From: Chthonomonas sp035294165
Lineage (GTDB): Bacteria > Armatimonadota > Chthonomonadetes > Chthonomonadales > Chthonomonadaceae
Length of the DNA stretch: 5,130 bases
Assembly (NCBI RefSeq): GCF_035294165.1
Contig: NZ_DATGLN010000260.1
Span: 1-5,130 of the forward strand
Reading direction: 5' to 3'
Shown here: one piece after another, positions 1-5,130 of the stretch
Position numbering within the stretch: the stretch's first letter is position 1
How the letters are laid out: each line of letters starts with the position of its first letter
Notes under the pieces: generated by a model
Seen by the model: only the letters and a program-made list of their open reading frames with translations
Databases searched by the model: none
What the model was told of the DNA's origin: nothing
Program-made: the position numbers and the translations under genes

Positions 1-203
1 GTATCACCGGCTCTTCGGAGCTGGTGGGGATTGAAACTTGTCGTTGGATTCGCATCTTGTATCTGAAAGCTCGTATCACCGGCTCTTCGGAGCTGGTGGG
101 GATTGAAACACTGTCAACAGACCCGTCATCGCCACAGGCATCGCTGTATCACCGGCTCTTCAAGGCCGACGCCCTTCCCCTCAGAGCGGGTGGAGATTGA
201 AAC
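1..203 (+). CRISPR. CRISPR array, leader-distal end (two intact repeats, one degenerate terminal repeat)
   Basis: Two identical 37-bp repeats lie at 1-37 and 73-109, separated by a 35-nt spacer (38-72) and followed by a 36-nt spacer (110-145). A third, damaged repeat at 146-203 ends the array. Repeats start GTATCACC and end GATTGAAAC. The ATTGAAAC end is the usual 5' handle of processed crRNAs, which puts crRNA transcription on the + strand. The repeat is partly palindromic: positions 6-13 pair with 18-25 (one G-U pair) around a TTCG tetraloop, the sort of stem recognised by a Cas6- or Cas5-type endonuclease. The decayed repeat on the right marks that side as the old, leader-distal end, so the leader and more units should lie left of position 1. 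No cas gene is in view, so the subtype (I or III are both compatible) is not assigned. The spacers match nothing else of note in this window. Confidence 0.96.
146..203 (+). repeat. Degenerate terminal CRISPR repeat with 21-nt insertion in its loop
   Basis: The first 16 nt (146-161) equal repeat positions 1-16 exactly. The last 21 nt (183-203) equal repeat positions 17-37 with three substitutions (G to A at 17, T to G at 22, G to A at 28). Between them sit 21 extra nt (162-182). The stem can still form: 151-159 against 183-191 gives eight pairs with one G-G mismatch, so the extra sequence falls inside what was the TTCG loop. The insert can itself form a small hairpin (AAGG near 162 with CCTT near 173). 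Substitutions in the last repeat are normal for CRISPR arrays; an in-loop insertion is not. It could also be the scar of a deletion joining the left part of one repeat to the right part of another, with spacer remnant between. Confidence 0.85.
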
Positions 204-303
204 ACAAGGATAGAATGGAACCGCAGGATTCGGGGTAGACTACATGTAACAGAAAGGGGGTGAGAAACGTCCAAAGCAGATGGATGGAAGTTAACGAGAA
301 CGA
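204..303 (+). promoter_or_regulatory. Array-to-gene gap with displaced SD-like sequence and mini-ORF
   Basis: This 100-bp gap has no hairpin with a T-run, so array transcripts could run on into the VWA gene. At 253-263, AAAGGGGGTGA differs at one base from the extended Shine-Dalgarno AAAGGAGGTGA, but it is about 40 nt before the ATG at 304, too far to serve it directly. Between the two, ATG at 284 opens a 7-codon reading frame (MEVNENE) whose TGA at 305-307 overlaps the VWA start (ATGA), a layout seen in translational coupling. A GTG at 260 is in the same frame. A weak -10-like TAGACT is at 236-241 with no convincing -35. Whether the mini-ORF is translated is unknown; it may be chance. Confidence 0.3.
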
Positions 304-2703
304 ATGAAATTCGCGCTTTCAGTGCTCCCCACACACCTTTGGGAGCGTATCTTTGGAATACCACCCCAGACGGCAAGCCGTATCCGACAAGCCCACCTGG
401 TGTTCGCTACACCGTGGGTGCTACCGCTCGCCCTAACGCTCCTGATCTTCGCAGCTCTCTGGTTTGCATGGTGCTATTACCGCGATGGAACACGACCCTC
501 CTGGCTGGTAAAAACCCCCCTGCTCCTCCTCCGATTGCTGGCCTTCTTCGCCCTTATGCTGATGCTGGCACAACCTACTCTCCGCTTGCGCGAAGAACAG
601 CGCCTGCGACCCTCTGTGGCCATCCTCGTGGATACCTCCCAAAGTATGGGACTGGATGACCCACGCCTTCCCCCCACCTACGCCGCAAATGAGGCCCAGG
701 CCACAGCCCTCTCCCCGCAAGAAGTCCGACACCTGCCACGTGTCGCACGCATACAGCGCCTCCTGGAGCATGACCCCCTGCTGAAAACCCTCGCCAAACG
801 CTATGACCTGCGACTCTATACCTTCGCCTCACAAGCCCATGCTCTGGAACTGCCCCATGATAAAAACGGAACCCCCACGGCCTTCCCGCTTAATATAGAC
901 CGAACCGGTGGGGATAGCACCCAGATCGGCACGGCCCTGCATGAGGTGGCGCAAGATTTGGCCGGACGACCCGTCGCCGGCCTGCTCGTTATCAGCGATG
1001 GAGAGAATAATCAGGGGGAAGACCCGCTTACAGCAGCTATGGAGGCACGCGCCCTTCACACAACCGTCAGCACCCTCGGAGTGGGCGACCCCACTAAAAC
1101 CAAAGATATCGCCGTGCTCGGCGTGCTCACCGATGACAACGTGCGCGTGCATAACGTTGTGAACCTCTATGCCGACTTGGAACAGCGCGGCTATGCCGGC
1201 AAAACGGTAACGGTTTCCTTGCTGCGAAACGGCCAACCCTTCCAACAACAGACCGTTCGTCTCGCTCCAGATGACCAAAAACAGGAGATCGTCTTTACCT
1301 ACGTGCCCGACCGGCCCGGCCGGTTTGTATACACCGTTCGTGTGCCGCCCCAGCCAGGCGAGATCACGGCCGCCAACAACGCCCGTTCCGCCGTCCAAAA
1401 CGTTATTCAAAAGCCCCTCAAGGTGCTTATGGTGGAGGAACGCCCACGTTGGGAGTTTCGCTATCTCAAAAATGCCATCTTGCGCGATACCAGCATCCAG
1501 TTCGCTTGCCTTTTGCTGAGCGGCGACGACATCAACAGCGGCGGGGAGGGGAATATAAAGATTTCCGGCTTTCCTTCCGATGAACGAACGCTCTTCGACT
1601 ACGATATCCTTATTCTCGGCGATGTGCCTCGTTCCTACTTCTCGGACGCGCAGCTGCAGCTTATTCGCCGATTTGTGGAAGACCGTGGGGGAAGCCTTCT
1701 GCTGATTGCAGGCGAAAACCATATGCCTCAAGAGTTTGTGGGAACCGTGCTCGACCCGCTTATGCCCGCCACGTTTAGCTCCTCCCCGAATCCGATCACC
1801 ACAGACGATCCGTTTCAATGGCAACTAACCCCACAAGGGCAGGAAAGCCCCATTATGCGCCTAGACGATGACCCCACCCGCAACCTGCAAATTTGGCAGA
1901 GCTTGCCTGGGATGTTTTGGTGCGAGGGAGCCGAGCGGGTTCGACCCGGCGCCGTGGTGCTGGCGGTGAACTCCGCACGAAGCAACGCCTACGGCCCTTA
2001 CCCCCTGGCACTCTACCAAAACTTTGGAGCGGGGAAGTGCTACATGGATTTGGCCGATAGCACCTGGCGTTGGCGCTGGCGTGTGGGCGACCGCTACTTT
2101 TACCGGTATTGGGGACAGGTCATTCGCTTCCTCACCCCGCGCGACCTGCCCGGAAATCAACGCTTCGTTCAGGTGGCCACCGATAGACCCGGCAGCAGCT
2201 ATCGCCTAGGGCAACAGGTTAGCATTACCGTGCGTTTGCTCGACCCTTACTACCATCCGGTGAAGGTCTCTTCACTTGCGGCCACCATCATCGGCAACAA
2301 TGGGGTACGGCAAACCATCGCGCTGCAGCCCTCTCCAAATGCCCCCGGCCTGTACACCGCACGTTACCTGCCAAATCTCACCGGCAAATATACCATTTCG
2401 GTGACCTCACCGCAAAACCCGAGCTCGAAAGGAACGGCCACCTTCGTGGTGGAAAGCCTGGCGCTGGAGCTGCAAAAGCCCGAACTAGATGAGAAGATGT
2501 TAAAACGGATTGCTGCCGCCGGTGGAGGCCACTACTATCGTCCAAACCAACTCGATGACTGGTTGCGCTCCCTCAAAAATCGTCCTTTGGTGGTTACAAG
2601 CACACGAGAAACGGAACTTTGGAACTCGCCGTTTTTCCTGGCGTTGTTCATCGTGCCTTTAACCATCGAATGGCTTGTGCGCAAGCGCAGTGGCCTGTTG
2701 TAA
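304..2703 (+). CDS. Membrane-anchored VWA domain protein with glutamine amidotransferase-like domain
   Basis: The protein has 799 aa. Two membrane helices near residues 37-57 and 72-90 lead into a von Willebrand A domain (about 104-265) with a complete metal-ion-dependent adhesion site: DTSQS at 110-114, a Thr in DSTQIGT near 206, and SDGENN at 231-236. An Ig-like stretch (about 275-365) follows, then a class I glutamine amidotransferase-like Rossmann region (about 371-490, with KVLMVEERPRWEFRYLK and DYDILILGD), lacking a clear catalytic Cys-His-Glu triad. A tryptophan-rich WRWRWR segment (588-593), a second beta-rich domain (about 620-715) and a C-terminal helix (about 776-792) complete it. 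This matches the large BatA-like membrane proteins often linked to MoxR ATPase and DUF58 genes, none of which is visible here. Its role is probably envelope or periplasmic protein-complex scaffolding; substrate unknown. A stop at 292-294 makes ATG 304 the first possible start; GGATGGAAG (282-290) is a weak RBS candidate. Confidence 0.93.
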   Translation: MKFALSVLPTHLWERIFGIPPQTASRIRQAHLVFATPWVLPLALTLLIFAALWFAWCYYRDGTRPSWLVKTPLLLLRLLAFFALMLMLAQPTLRLREEQRLRPSVAILVDTSQSMGLDDPRLPPTYAANEAQATALSPQEVRHLPRVARIQRLLEHDPLLKTLAKRYDLRLYTFASQAHALELPHDKNGTPTAFPLNIDRTGGDSTQIGTALHEVAQDLAGRPVAGLLVISDGENNQGEDPLTAAMEARALHTTVSTLGVGDPTKTKDIAVLGVLTDDNVRVHNVVNLYADLEQRGYAGKTVTVSLLRNGQPFQQQTVRLAPDDQKQEIVFTYVPDRPGRFVYTVRVPPQPGEITAANNARSAVQNVIQKPLKVLMVEERPRWEFRYLKNAILRDTSIQFACLLLSGDDINSGGEGNIKISGFPSDERTLFDYDILILGDVPRSYFSDAQLQLIRRFVEDRGGSLLLIAGENHMPQEFVGTVLDPLMPATFSSSPNPITTDDPFQWQLTPQGQESPIMRLDDDPTRNLQIWQSLPGMFWCEGAERVRPGAVVLAVNSARSNAYGPYPLALYQNFGAGKCYMDLADSTWRWRWRVGDRYFYRYWGQVIRFLTPRDLPGNQRFVQVATDRPGSSYRLGQQVSITVRLLDPYYHPVKVSSLAATIIGNNGVRQTIALQPSPNAPGLYTARYLPNLTGKYTISVTSPQNPSSKGTATFVVESLALELQKPELDEKMLKRIAAAGGGHYYRPNQLDDWLRSLKNRPLVVTSTRETELWNSPFFLALFIVPLTIEWLVRKRSGLL

Positions 2704-2773
2704 ACAGCAACCATTGGCTAACAAAAGGGCTTTTTTCTTGTTTAAAAGTGCCTCCTTGAGGTAATCTGAACAC

Positions 2774-2803
2774 AGCGCTTTTGCCGGCCAACCCGAAAGC
2801 GCT
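2774..2803 (+). promoter_or_regulatory. Perfect 8-bp inverted repeat directly upstream of the glycosyltransferase
   Basis: AGCGCTTT (2774-2781) and AAAGCGCT (2796-2803) are perfect inverted copies, with one further T-G pair inside and a loop of about 12 nt. It is followed by AAATAAC and not a T-run, so it is not a typical intrinsic terminator, and it ends only 11 nt before the ATG at 2815. No Shine-Dalgarno sequence lies between. It could be an operator, a 5' UTR stem, or part of a promoter: TTGCCG (2781-2786) and TAAATA (2803-2808) are weak -35/-10 matches 16 nt apart that would start a transcript almost at the ATG, i.e. leaderless. The rest of the 2704-2814 gap contains a T-run at 2731-2736 and a tiny CCTC/GAGG palindrome (2751-2761) but nothing firm. 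Confidence 0.4.
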
Positions 2804-2814
2804 AAATAACATCT

Positions 2815-3981
2815 ATGCGTATCGCCCTTTTTTCCGAATGCTATACCCCCGTTCTAAACGGGGTGGTCATCGCCATTCAAACTCTCCGAGAGACCCTGCG
2901 CTCTATGGGGCATGAAGTCTTTATTTTTGCTGCCGGAGACCCTCAACCTGATGACGAGCAGGTCTACCGCCTGCCGGCCCTCCCGTTTCCCCAGCATCCC
3001 TACCGCTTTGCGCGTCCGTTTCCCTCGTTGCCGTTCGACTTTAGCCGGTTGCAGATCGATATCGTGCATTGCCAACACCCTTTCGCGGTAGGAAGGCTCG
3101 GCGCCCATTTGGCCCGCAAAAACGACATCCCGCTGATCTACACCGTGCATTCGCTTTACGACACCATGCTTTTGCTGGCAAAACCGGCCATTGTAAGGCG
3201 CCTAGGGCCGCCCGCCATGCGCAGCGTGATGCGGCGGTTCTGTAATAAAACCGATGTCATCATTGCCCCCTCGCGCTACGTGGCCCAAGCGCTTGCCCAG
3301 AGCGGAATCGCCGTGCCCATTCAGGTGGTGCCTAGCGGGGTGACGCCCCCGCATGTTTCTCCAGGAGATCGTGAAAGGGTGCGCTGTCAGATGGCGATTC
3401 CCGATGAGGTTCCCGTGCTCCTCTATGTGGGAAGGCTGGCACCGGAGAAGCGTGTTGACCTGCTTTTGCAGGCGGTAGCCCAGTTGCAACAGAAGCCTTT
3501 GAGAGGACCACAAGGCGCTTTTCGCTTGCTGCTGGTCGGCGATGGACCCTGTCGCTGTCAGCTCGAATGGCAGGTGCGGCGACTAGGAATTCAAGACCGT
3601 GTTGTGTTTGTTGGGGCGCAGCCTCATGAGAAGATCGGGGCATGGTATGCGGCTGCCGATCTTTTTCTGATGCCCTCGCCCATGGAGACGCAAGGTTTGG
3701 TGGTTATCGAGGCGATGAACTGCGGTCTGCCCTGCATCGCCGTGAGCGAGGGAGGGGCGGGGGAGGCGGTGATACCGGAGCAGACCGGGCTGATATGCCC
3801 CTTTAGCGCGCCCGCGTTCGCAACCGCCATTGAGATTTTGTTGAACAACCCACAACGCCGGAAGCAAATGGGGCATAACGCCTCTCGGCATGCGGAAATC
3901 TATTCGCCGGCACGCACGGCGCAAAGTGTTTTGGCCGCCTACGCGCAGGCACAAGCTAAACACAAAAAAGCGCCTATTTAG
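2815..3981 (+). CDS. GT4 family glycosyltransferase (GT-B fold), lipid glycosyltransferase-like
   Basis: The protein has 388 aa, the usual length for the family, and would transfer a sugar from a nucleotide-sugar donor with retention of configuration at the cytoplasmic membrane face. The N-terminal acceptor domain opens with MRIALFSECYTP and the NGVV motif (15-18), followed by DIVHCQHPF (82-90) and YTVHSLYD (109-116). The C-terminal donor domain begins near 198 with LLYVGRLAPEKR (202-213, the Arg/Lys that contacts donor phosphates), VGDGP (241-245), and the EX7E motif (E291 and E299) in METQGLVVIE. The N-terminal pattern is closest in memory to diacylglycerol glucosyltransferases and PimB-like mannosyltransferases, but acceptor and sugar cannot be read from sequence. 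No signal peptide or membrane helix is seen. The start is set by the family's N-terminal motif; it has no SD. The C-terminus is Lys-rich (KHKKAPI) because it runs into the terminator. It overlaps the opposing gene by 8 bp. Confidence 0.94.
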   Translation: MRIALFSECYTPVLNGVVIAIQTLRETLRSMGHEVFIFAAGDPQPDDEQVYRLPALPFPQHPYRFARPFPSLPFDFSRLQIDIVHCQHPFAVGRLGAHLARKNDIPLIYTVHSLYDTMLLLAKPAIVRRLGPPAMRSVMRRFCNKTDVIIAPSRYVAQALAQSGIAVPIQVVPSGVTPPHVSPGDRERVRCQMAIPDEVPVLLYVGRLAPEKRVDLLLQAVAQLQQKPLRGPQGAFRLLLVGDGPCRCQLEWQVRRLGIQDRVVFVGAQPHEKIGAWYAAADLFLMPSPMETQGLVVIEAMNCGLPCIAVSEGGAGEAVIPEQTGLICPFSAPAFATAIEILLNNPQRRKQMGHNASRHAEIYSPARTAQSVLAAYAQAQAKHKKAPI

Positions 3982-3989
3982 CCTTTTTT
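3964..3989. terminator. Probable bidirectional terminator formed across the two converging stop codons
   Basis: AAAAAAG (3964-3970) pairs with CTTTTTT (3983-3989), extended by two GC pairs past a single bulged base, leaving a 7-nt loop. The A-run before and T-run after give a T-run on either strand, so the hairpin could stop transcripts arriving from both genes. Both TAG stops (3979-3981 on +, 3976-3974 on -) sit in the loop and arm. The stem is short and AT-rich, so strength is uncertain. Confidence 0.6.
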
Positions 3990-4942
3990 TGTGGATGATG
4001 CTTCATTACAAAAAGGTTCCAGCGATGCCGCCAGTCCAACGCCTGTTGGGTAATGGAGCGCAGACCGGCCTCCCATAGTTTGGGTTGAATGGCGCTCCAT
4101 TTCGCCCCCTCTTTTTGGCGGGTAAGCCAGTAGGCAATTTGAAACTGAACAAAATAGTCGGGCACACGTCGGTCGGCCAACAGCCCATGCAAATGCAGCA
4201 CCTGCCGTTTGGGTAGCCAATAGGAAGGGGCCTTCTGTTTTTGCGTGGCGTAAAGCCACTCCACTTTGGGAAGCGGACCAAAGAACCCGATTCGGGCGGC
4301 CAAATAGCCCATCTCCTGCTCGATATCGGCCAATGTGCGCCTGCCCGCAGCGGCCAGAAATTCCCGCCATAGCGCCTCAGTAGCCTTTTGTTTTGCTTGA
4401 GCCTCGCGCAGAAGATCGGCACAGCGGCTTTGATAAAATGCCTCCCATTCCCTTTCTATCCAGGCTTTTGCACGCTCGGCCACAAGGGCCAGCCCCCTTT
4501 GTTCCAGCTCTTTATCTACCACACCCCCGCGATGCGGAGCCGCATGACGCCGCGTTAAACCAGAACCAAACCCGTGAGCATAGTGTGCCAACTCATGGGC
4601 GATGACCGCCTCTAACACATAAAGGGGAACTTCGGGGTCGGCCAAAAGACCGTTGAGGCGAAGGATAGAGGTGTGGTTTCGCGCTCCAATCGAGCCGAAA
4701 CGCCGATGCGCCCTGCGCCCGAAGTGGGCAACAATGGGATAGACTTGTGGAACATCGGCGAAGTAGGTGGTGCGCATACGCTGGACAAGGGCGTTGAGCC
4801 ACGCATCGTCTCGTGAGGTAACATCGAGCCTATCTGAGATGACAGCGGCTTGTGAGATAAGGGCTTCCTCAAGAGGTTCTAAAGGGATGACATTTTCCGA
4901 TGCTATCTTGTCTTGGCCTTTTTGGCTGCTTTCTAGCTCCAT
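3974..4942 (-). CDS. SprT-like zinc metallopeptidase homologue with duplicated, half-inactivated core
   Basis: The protein has 322 aa from ATG 4942. A zincin site HELAH lies at residues 116-120, with His133 or His137 (in RRHAAPHRGG) as the likely third zinc ligand. The lead-in GLLAD..VP.Y (98-108) before the active site resembles SprT/YgjP-like and M48-like peptidases of unknown substrate. A helical linker (about 170-215) follows. The C-terminal part then repeats the core: GLLAD..VP.Y recurs at 253-263, and the position of IAHELAH (114-120) is taken by IAYWLTR (269-275), so zinc binding is lost there. Both copies end in a W..W..F helix (161-169 and 304-311). There is no signal peptide or membrane helix, so it is probably cytoplasmic. 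A GTG at 4975 extends the frame by 11 codons but lies inside the upstream hairpin and ahead of the strong SD, so ATG 4942 is preferred; CTG 4951 has better SD spacing but is rare as a start. Confidence 0.85.
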   Translation of the reverse strand: MELESSQKGQDKIASENVIPLEPLEEALISQAAVISDRLDVTSRDDAWLNALVQRMRTTYFADVPQVYPIVAHFGRRAHRRFGSIGARNHTSILRLNGLLADPEVPLYVLEAVIAHELAHYAHGFGSGLTRRHAAPHRGGVVDKELEQRGLALVAERAKAWIEREWEAFYQSRCADLLREAQAKQKATEALWREFLAAAGRRTLADIEQEMGYLAARIGFFGPLPKVEWLYATQKQKAPSYWLPKRQVLHLHGLLADRRVPDYFVQFQIAYWLTRQKEGAKWSAIQPKLWEAGLRSITQQALDWRHRWNLFVMKHHPQKKAK

Positions 4943-4955
4943 CCGATACAGACAA

Positions 4956-4963
4956 CTCCTCCT
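4956..4963 (-). promoter_or_regulatory. Strong Shine-Dalgarno sequence deciding the metallopeptidase start
   Basis: On the - strand AGGAGGAG runs from 4963 to 4956, 13 nt before ATG 4942 (15 nt from the core AGGAGG). That spacing is longer than ideal, but it excludes the upstream GTG at 4975, which lies before the SD. In-frame CTG at 4951 would be 6 nt after AGGAGG. Confidence 0.65.
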
Positions 4964-4966
4964 AAT

Positions 4967-4995
4967 AAAAAACACCCGTTCACGAAGAGACGGGT
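4967..4995 (-). terminator. Intrinsic terminator-like hairpin for the upstream leftward gene
   Basis: On the - strand ACCCGT (4995-4990) pairs with ACGGGT (4979-4974) across a 10-nt loop, followed by G and six T (4972-4967). It lies about 25 nt past the stop of the partial membrane-protein gene, the normal place for its terminator, and just before the metallopeptidase RBS. On the + strand the hairpin is not followed by a T-run, so it acts leftward only. The 6-bp stem is short but GC-rich. Confidence 0.65.
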
Positions 4996-4997
4996 CT

Positions 4998-5026
4998 ATT
5001 ATAACTTCATACCGTAAAATTATCGT
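4998..5026 (-). promoter_or_regulatory. Candidate sigma-70 type promoter for the metallopeptidase
   Basis: TATAAT on the - strand (5003-4998) is a perfect -10 match. At 17-bp spacing the -35 slot (5026-5021) reads ACGATA, only 3 of 6 to TTGACA, so it would be weak or activator-dependent. The expected transcript start is near 4991, inside the 5' arm of the hairpin. The -35 overlaps the last codons of the upstream gene. Confidence 0.45.
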
Positions 5027-5130
5027 GAAATTTTAGTATCGGCAGAGCAAGGTACATAGAACGCGCCTAGAATTAAGCCGTAGATGGCATTGAGGATGAA
5101 AACTAGGAACGGTGTAGCTAGGCCTAGCTT
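5020..5130 (-). CDS. C-terminal end of an unidentified membrane protein (partial, runs off the window)
   Basis: Reading leftward from the window edge, one frame stays open for 36 codons to TAA (5022-5020). It encodes a strongly hydrophobic helix of about 23 residues (from LATPFLVF through LILGAFYV) and then a short polar tail, PCSADTKISR. This looks like the last transmembrane helix of a membrane protein. A second frame is also open, but its peptide is Arg/Cys/Ser-rich and unlike a real protein end. The call is supported by the terminator-like hairpin placed right after the stop. The family is not recognised, and too little is present to guess a function. The start and most of the gene lie beyond 5130. 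Confidence 0.55.
   Translation of the reverse strand, partial: KLGLATPFLVFILNAIYGLILGAFYVPCSADTKISR

Noticed and set aside
118..127. Nine bases (AGACCCGTC) shared by the second spacer and the - strand hairpin at 4997-4989, as self-targeting
   Set aside because: Nine bases of a 36-nt spacer is within chance, and the match does not extend.
197..216. TTGAAA at the end of the last repeat with TAGAAT (211-216) as a promoter
   Set aside because: The two boxes are only 8 nt apart, far below the 16-18 nt needed.
829..1824. 331-codon open frame on the - strand inside the VWA gene
   Set aside because: It lies wholly antisense to a gene with clear domains, its peptide shows no recognisable motif, and long antisense frames are common with this codon usage.
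2724..2740. AAAAGGGC followed by six T after the VWA stop, as a terminator
   Set aside because: Only a 4-bp A-T stem with a GGGC loop can form, and other pairings need bulges and end without a T-run; too weak to call.
4393..4605. 70-codon + strand frame, and other short frames opposite the metallopeptidase and the glycosyltransferase
   Set aside because: All lie opposite well-supported coding sequence and show no domain, plausible RBS or context.
4943..4975. GTG 4975 as the metallopeptidase start
   Set aside because: It lies in the 3' arm of the terminator hairpin, upstream of the SD, has no SD of its own, and would add an 11-residue stretch with no homology to the family.

Overview
The window has the leader-distal end of a CRISPR array, two full-length rightward genes, one leftward gene, and the clipped 3' end of another leftward gene. 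Nothing in it fixes the organism. The moderately high GC, many SD-poor starts, a CRISPR repeat ending in ATTGAAAC, and a large membrane-anchored VWA/amidotransferase-like protein of a kind common in Planctomycetes, Verrucomicrobia, Armatimonadota and similar phyla suggest a free-living, probably environmental and possibly thermophilic, Gram-negative-type bacterium. A Chthonomonas-like armatimonadote would fit, but that is a guess from overall character and not a match.

Layout. 1-203: two intact 37-bp CRISPR repeats, two spacers (35 and 36 nt), and a terminal repeat that is degenerate and split by 21 extra nucleotides placed in the loop of its stem-loop. The array continues left of the window, with the leader expected on that side. 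204-303: a short gap with a near-perfect but displaced Shine-Dalgarno-like sequence and a possible tiny ORF overlapping the next start. 304-2703 (+): a 799-aa membrane-anchored protein with a von Willebrand A domain (intact MIDAS) and a glutamine-amidotransferase-like domain. 2704-2814: a gap with an 8-bp inverted repeat just upstream of the next start. 2815-3981 (+): a 388-aa GT4 family (GT-B fold) glycosyltransferase resembling lipid glycosyltransferases. 3974-4942 (-): a 322-aa SprT-like zinc metallopeptidase homologue with an HELAH site. It converges on the glycosyltransferase, overlaps it by 8 bp, and shares a probable bidirectional terminator with it. Its C-terminal half looks like a second copy of the peptidase core that has lost the zinc-binding motif. 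4956-5026: RBS, a terminator-like hairpin and a perfect TATAAT box packed together. 5020-5130 (-): the last 36 codons of an unidentified membrane protein.

How the parts fit. No operon is evident. The VWA gene and the glycosyltransferase point the same way but are separated by about 110 bp and have no obvious shared function; the former is probably an envelope scaffold or sensor, the latter probably makes a glycolipid or surface glycan. No cas genes are visible, so the CRISPR type cannot be set. The best leads for something unusual are the loop-expanded terminal CRISPR repeat, the duplicated and half-inactivated metallopeptidase, and the nested terminator/promoter in front of the metallopeptidase. 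No complete new defence system is visible here.
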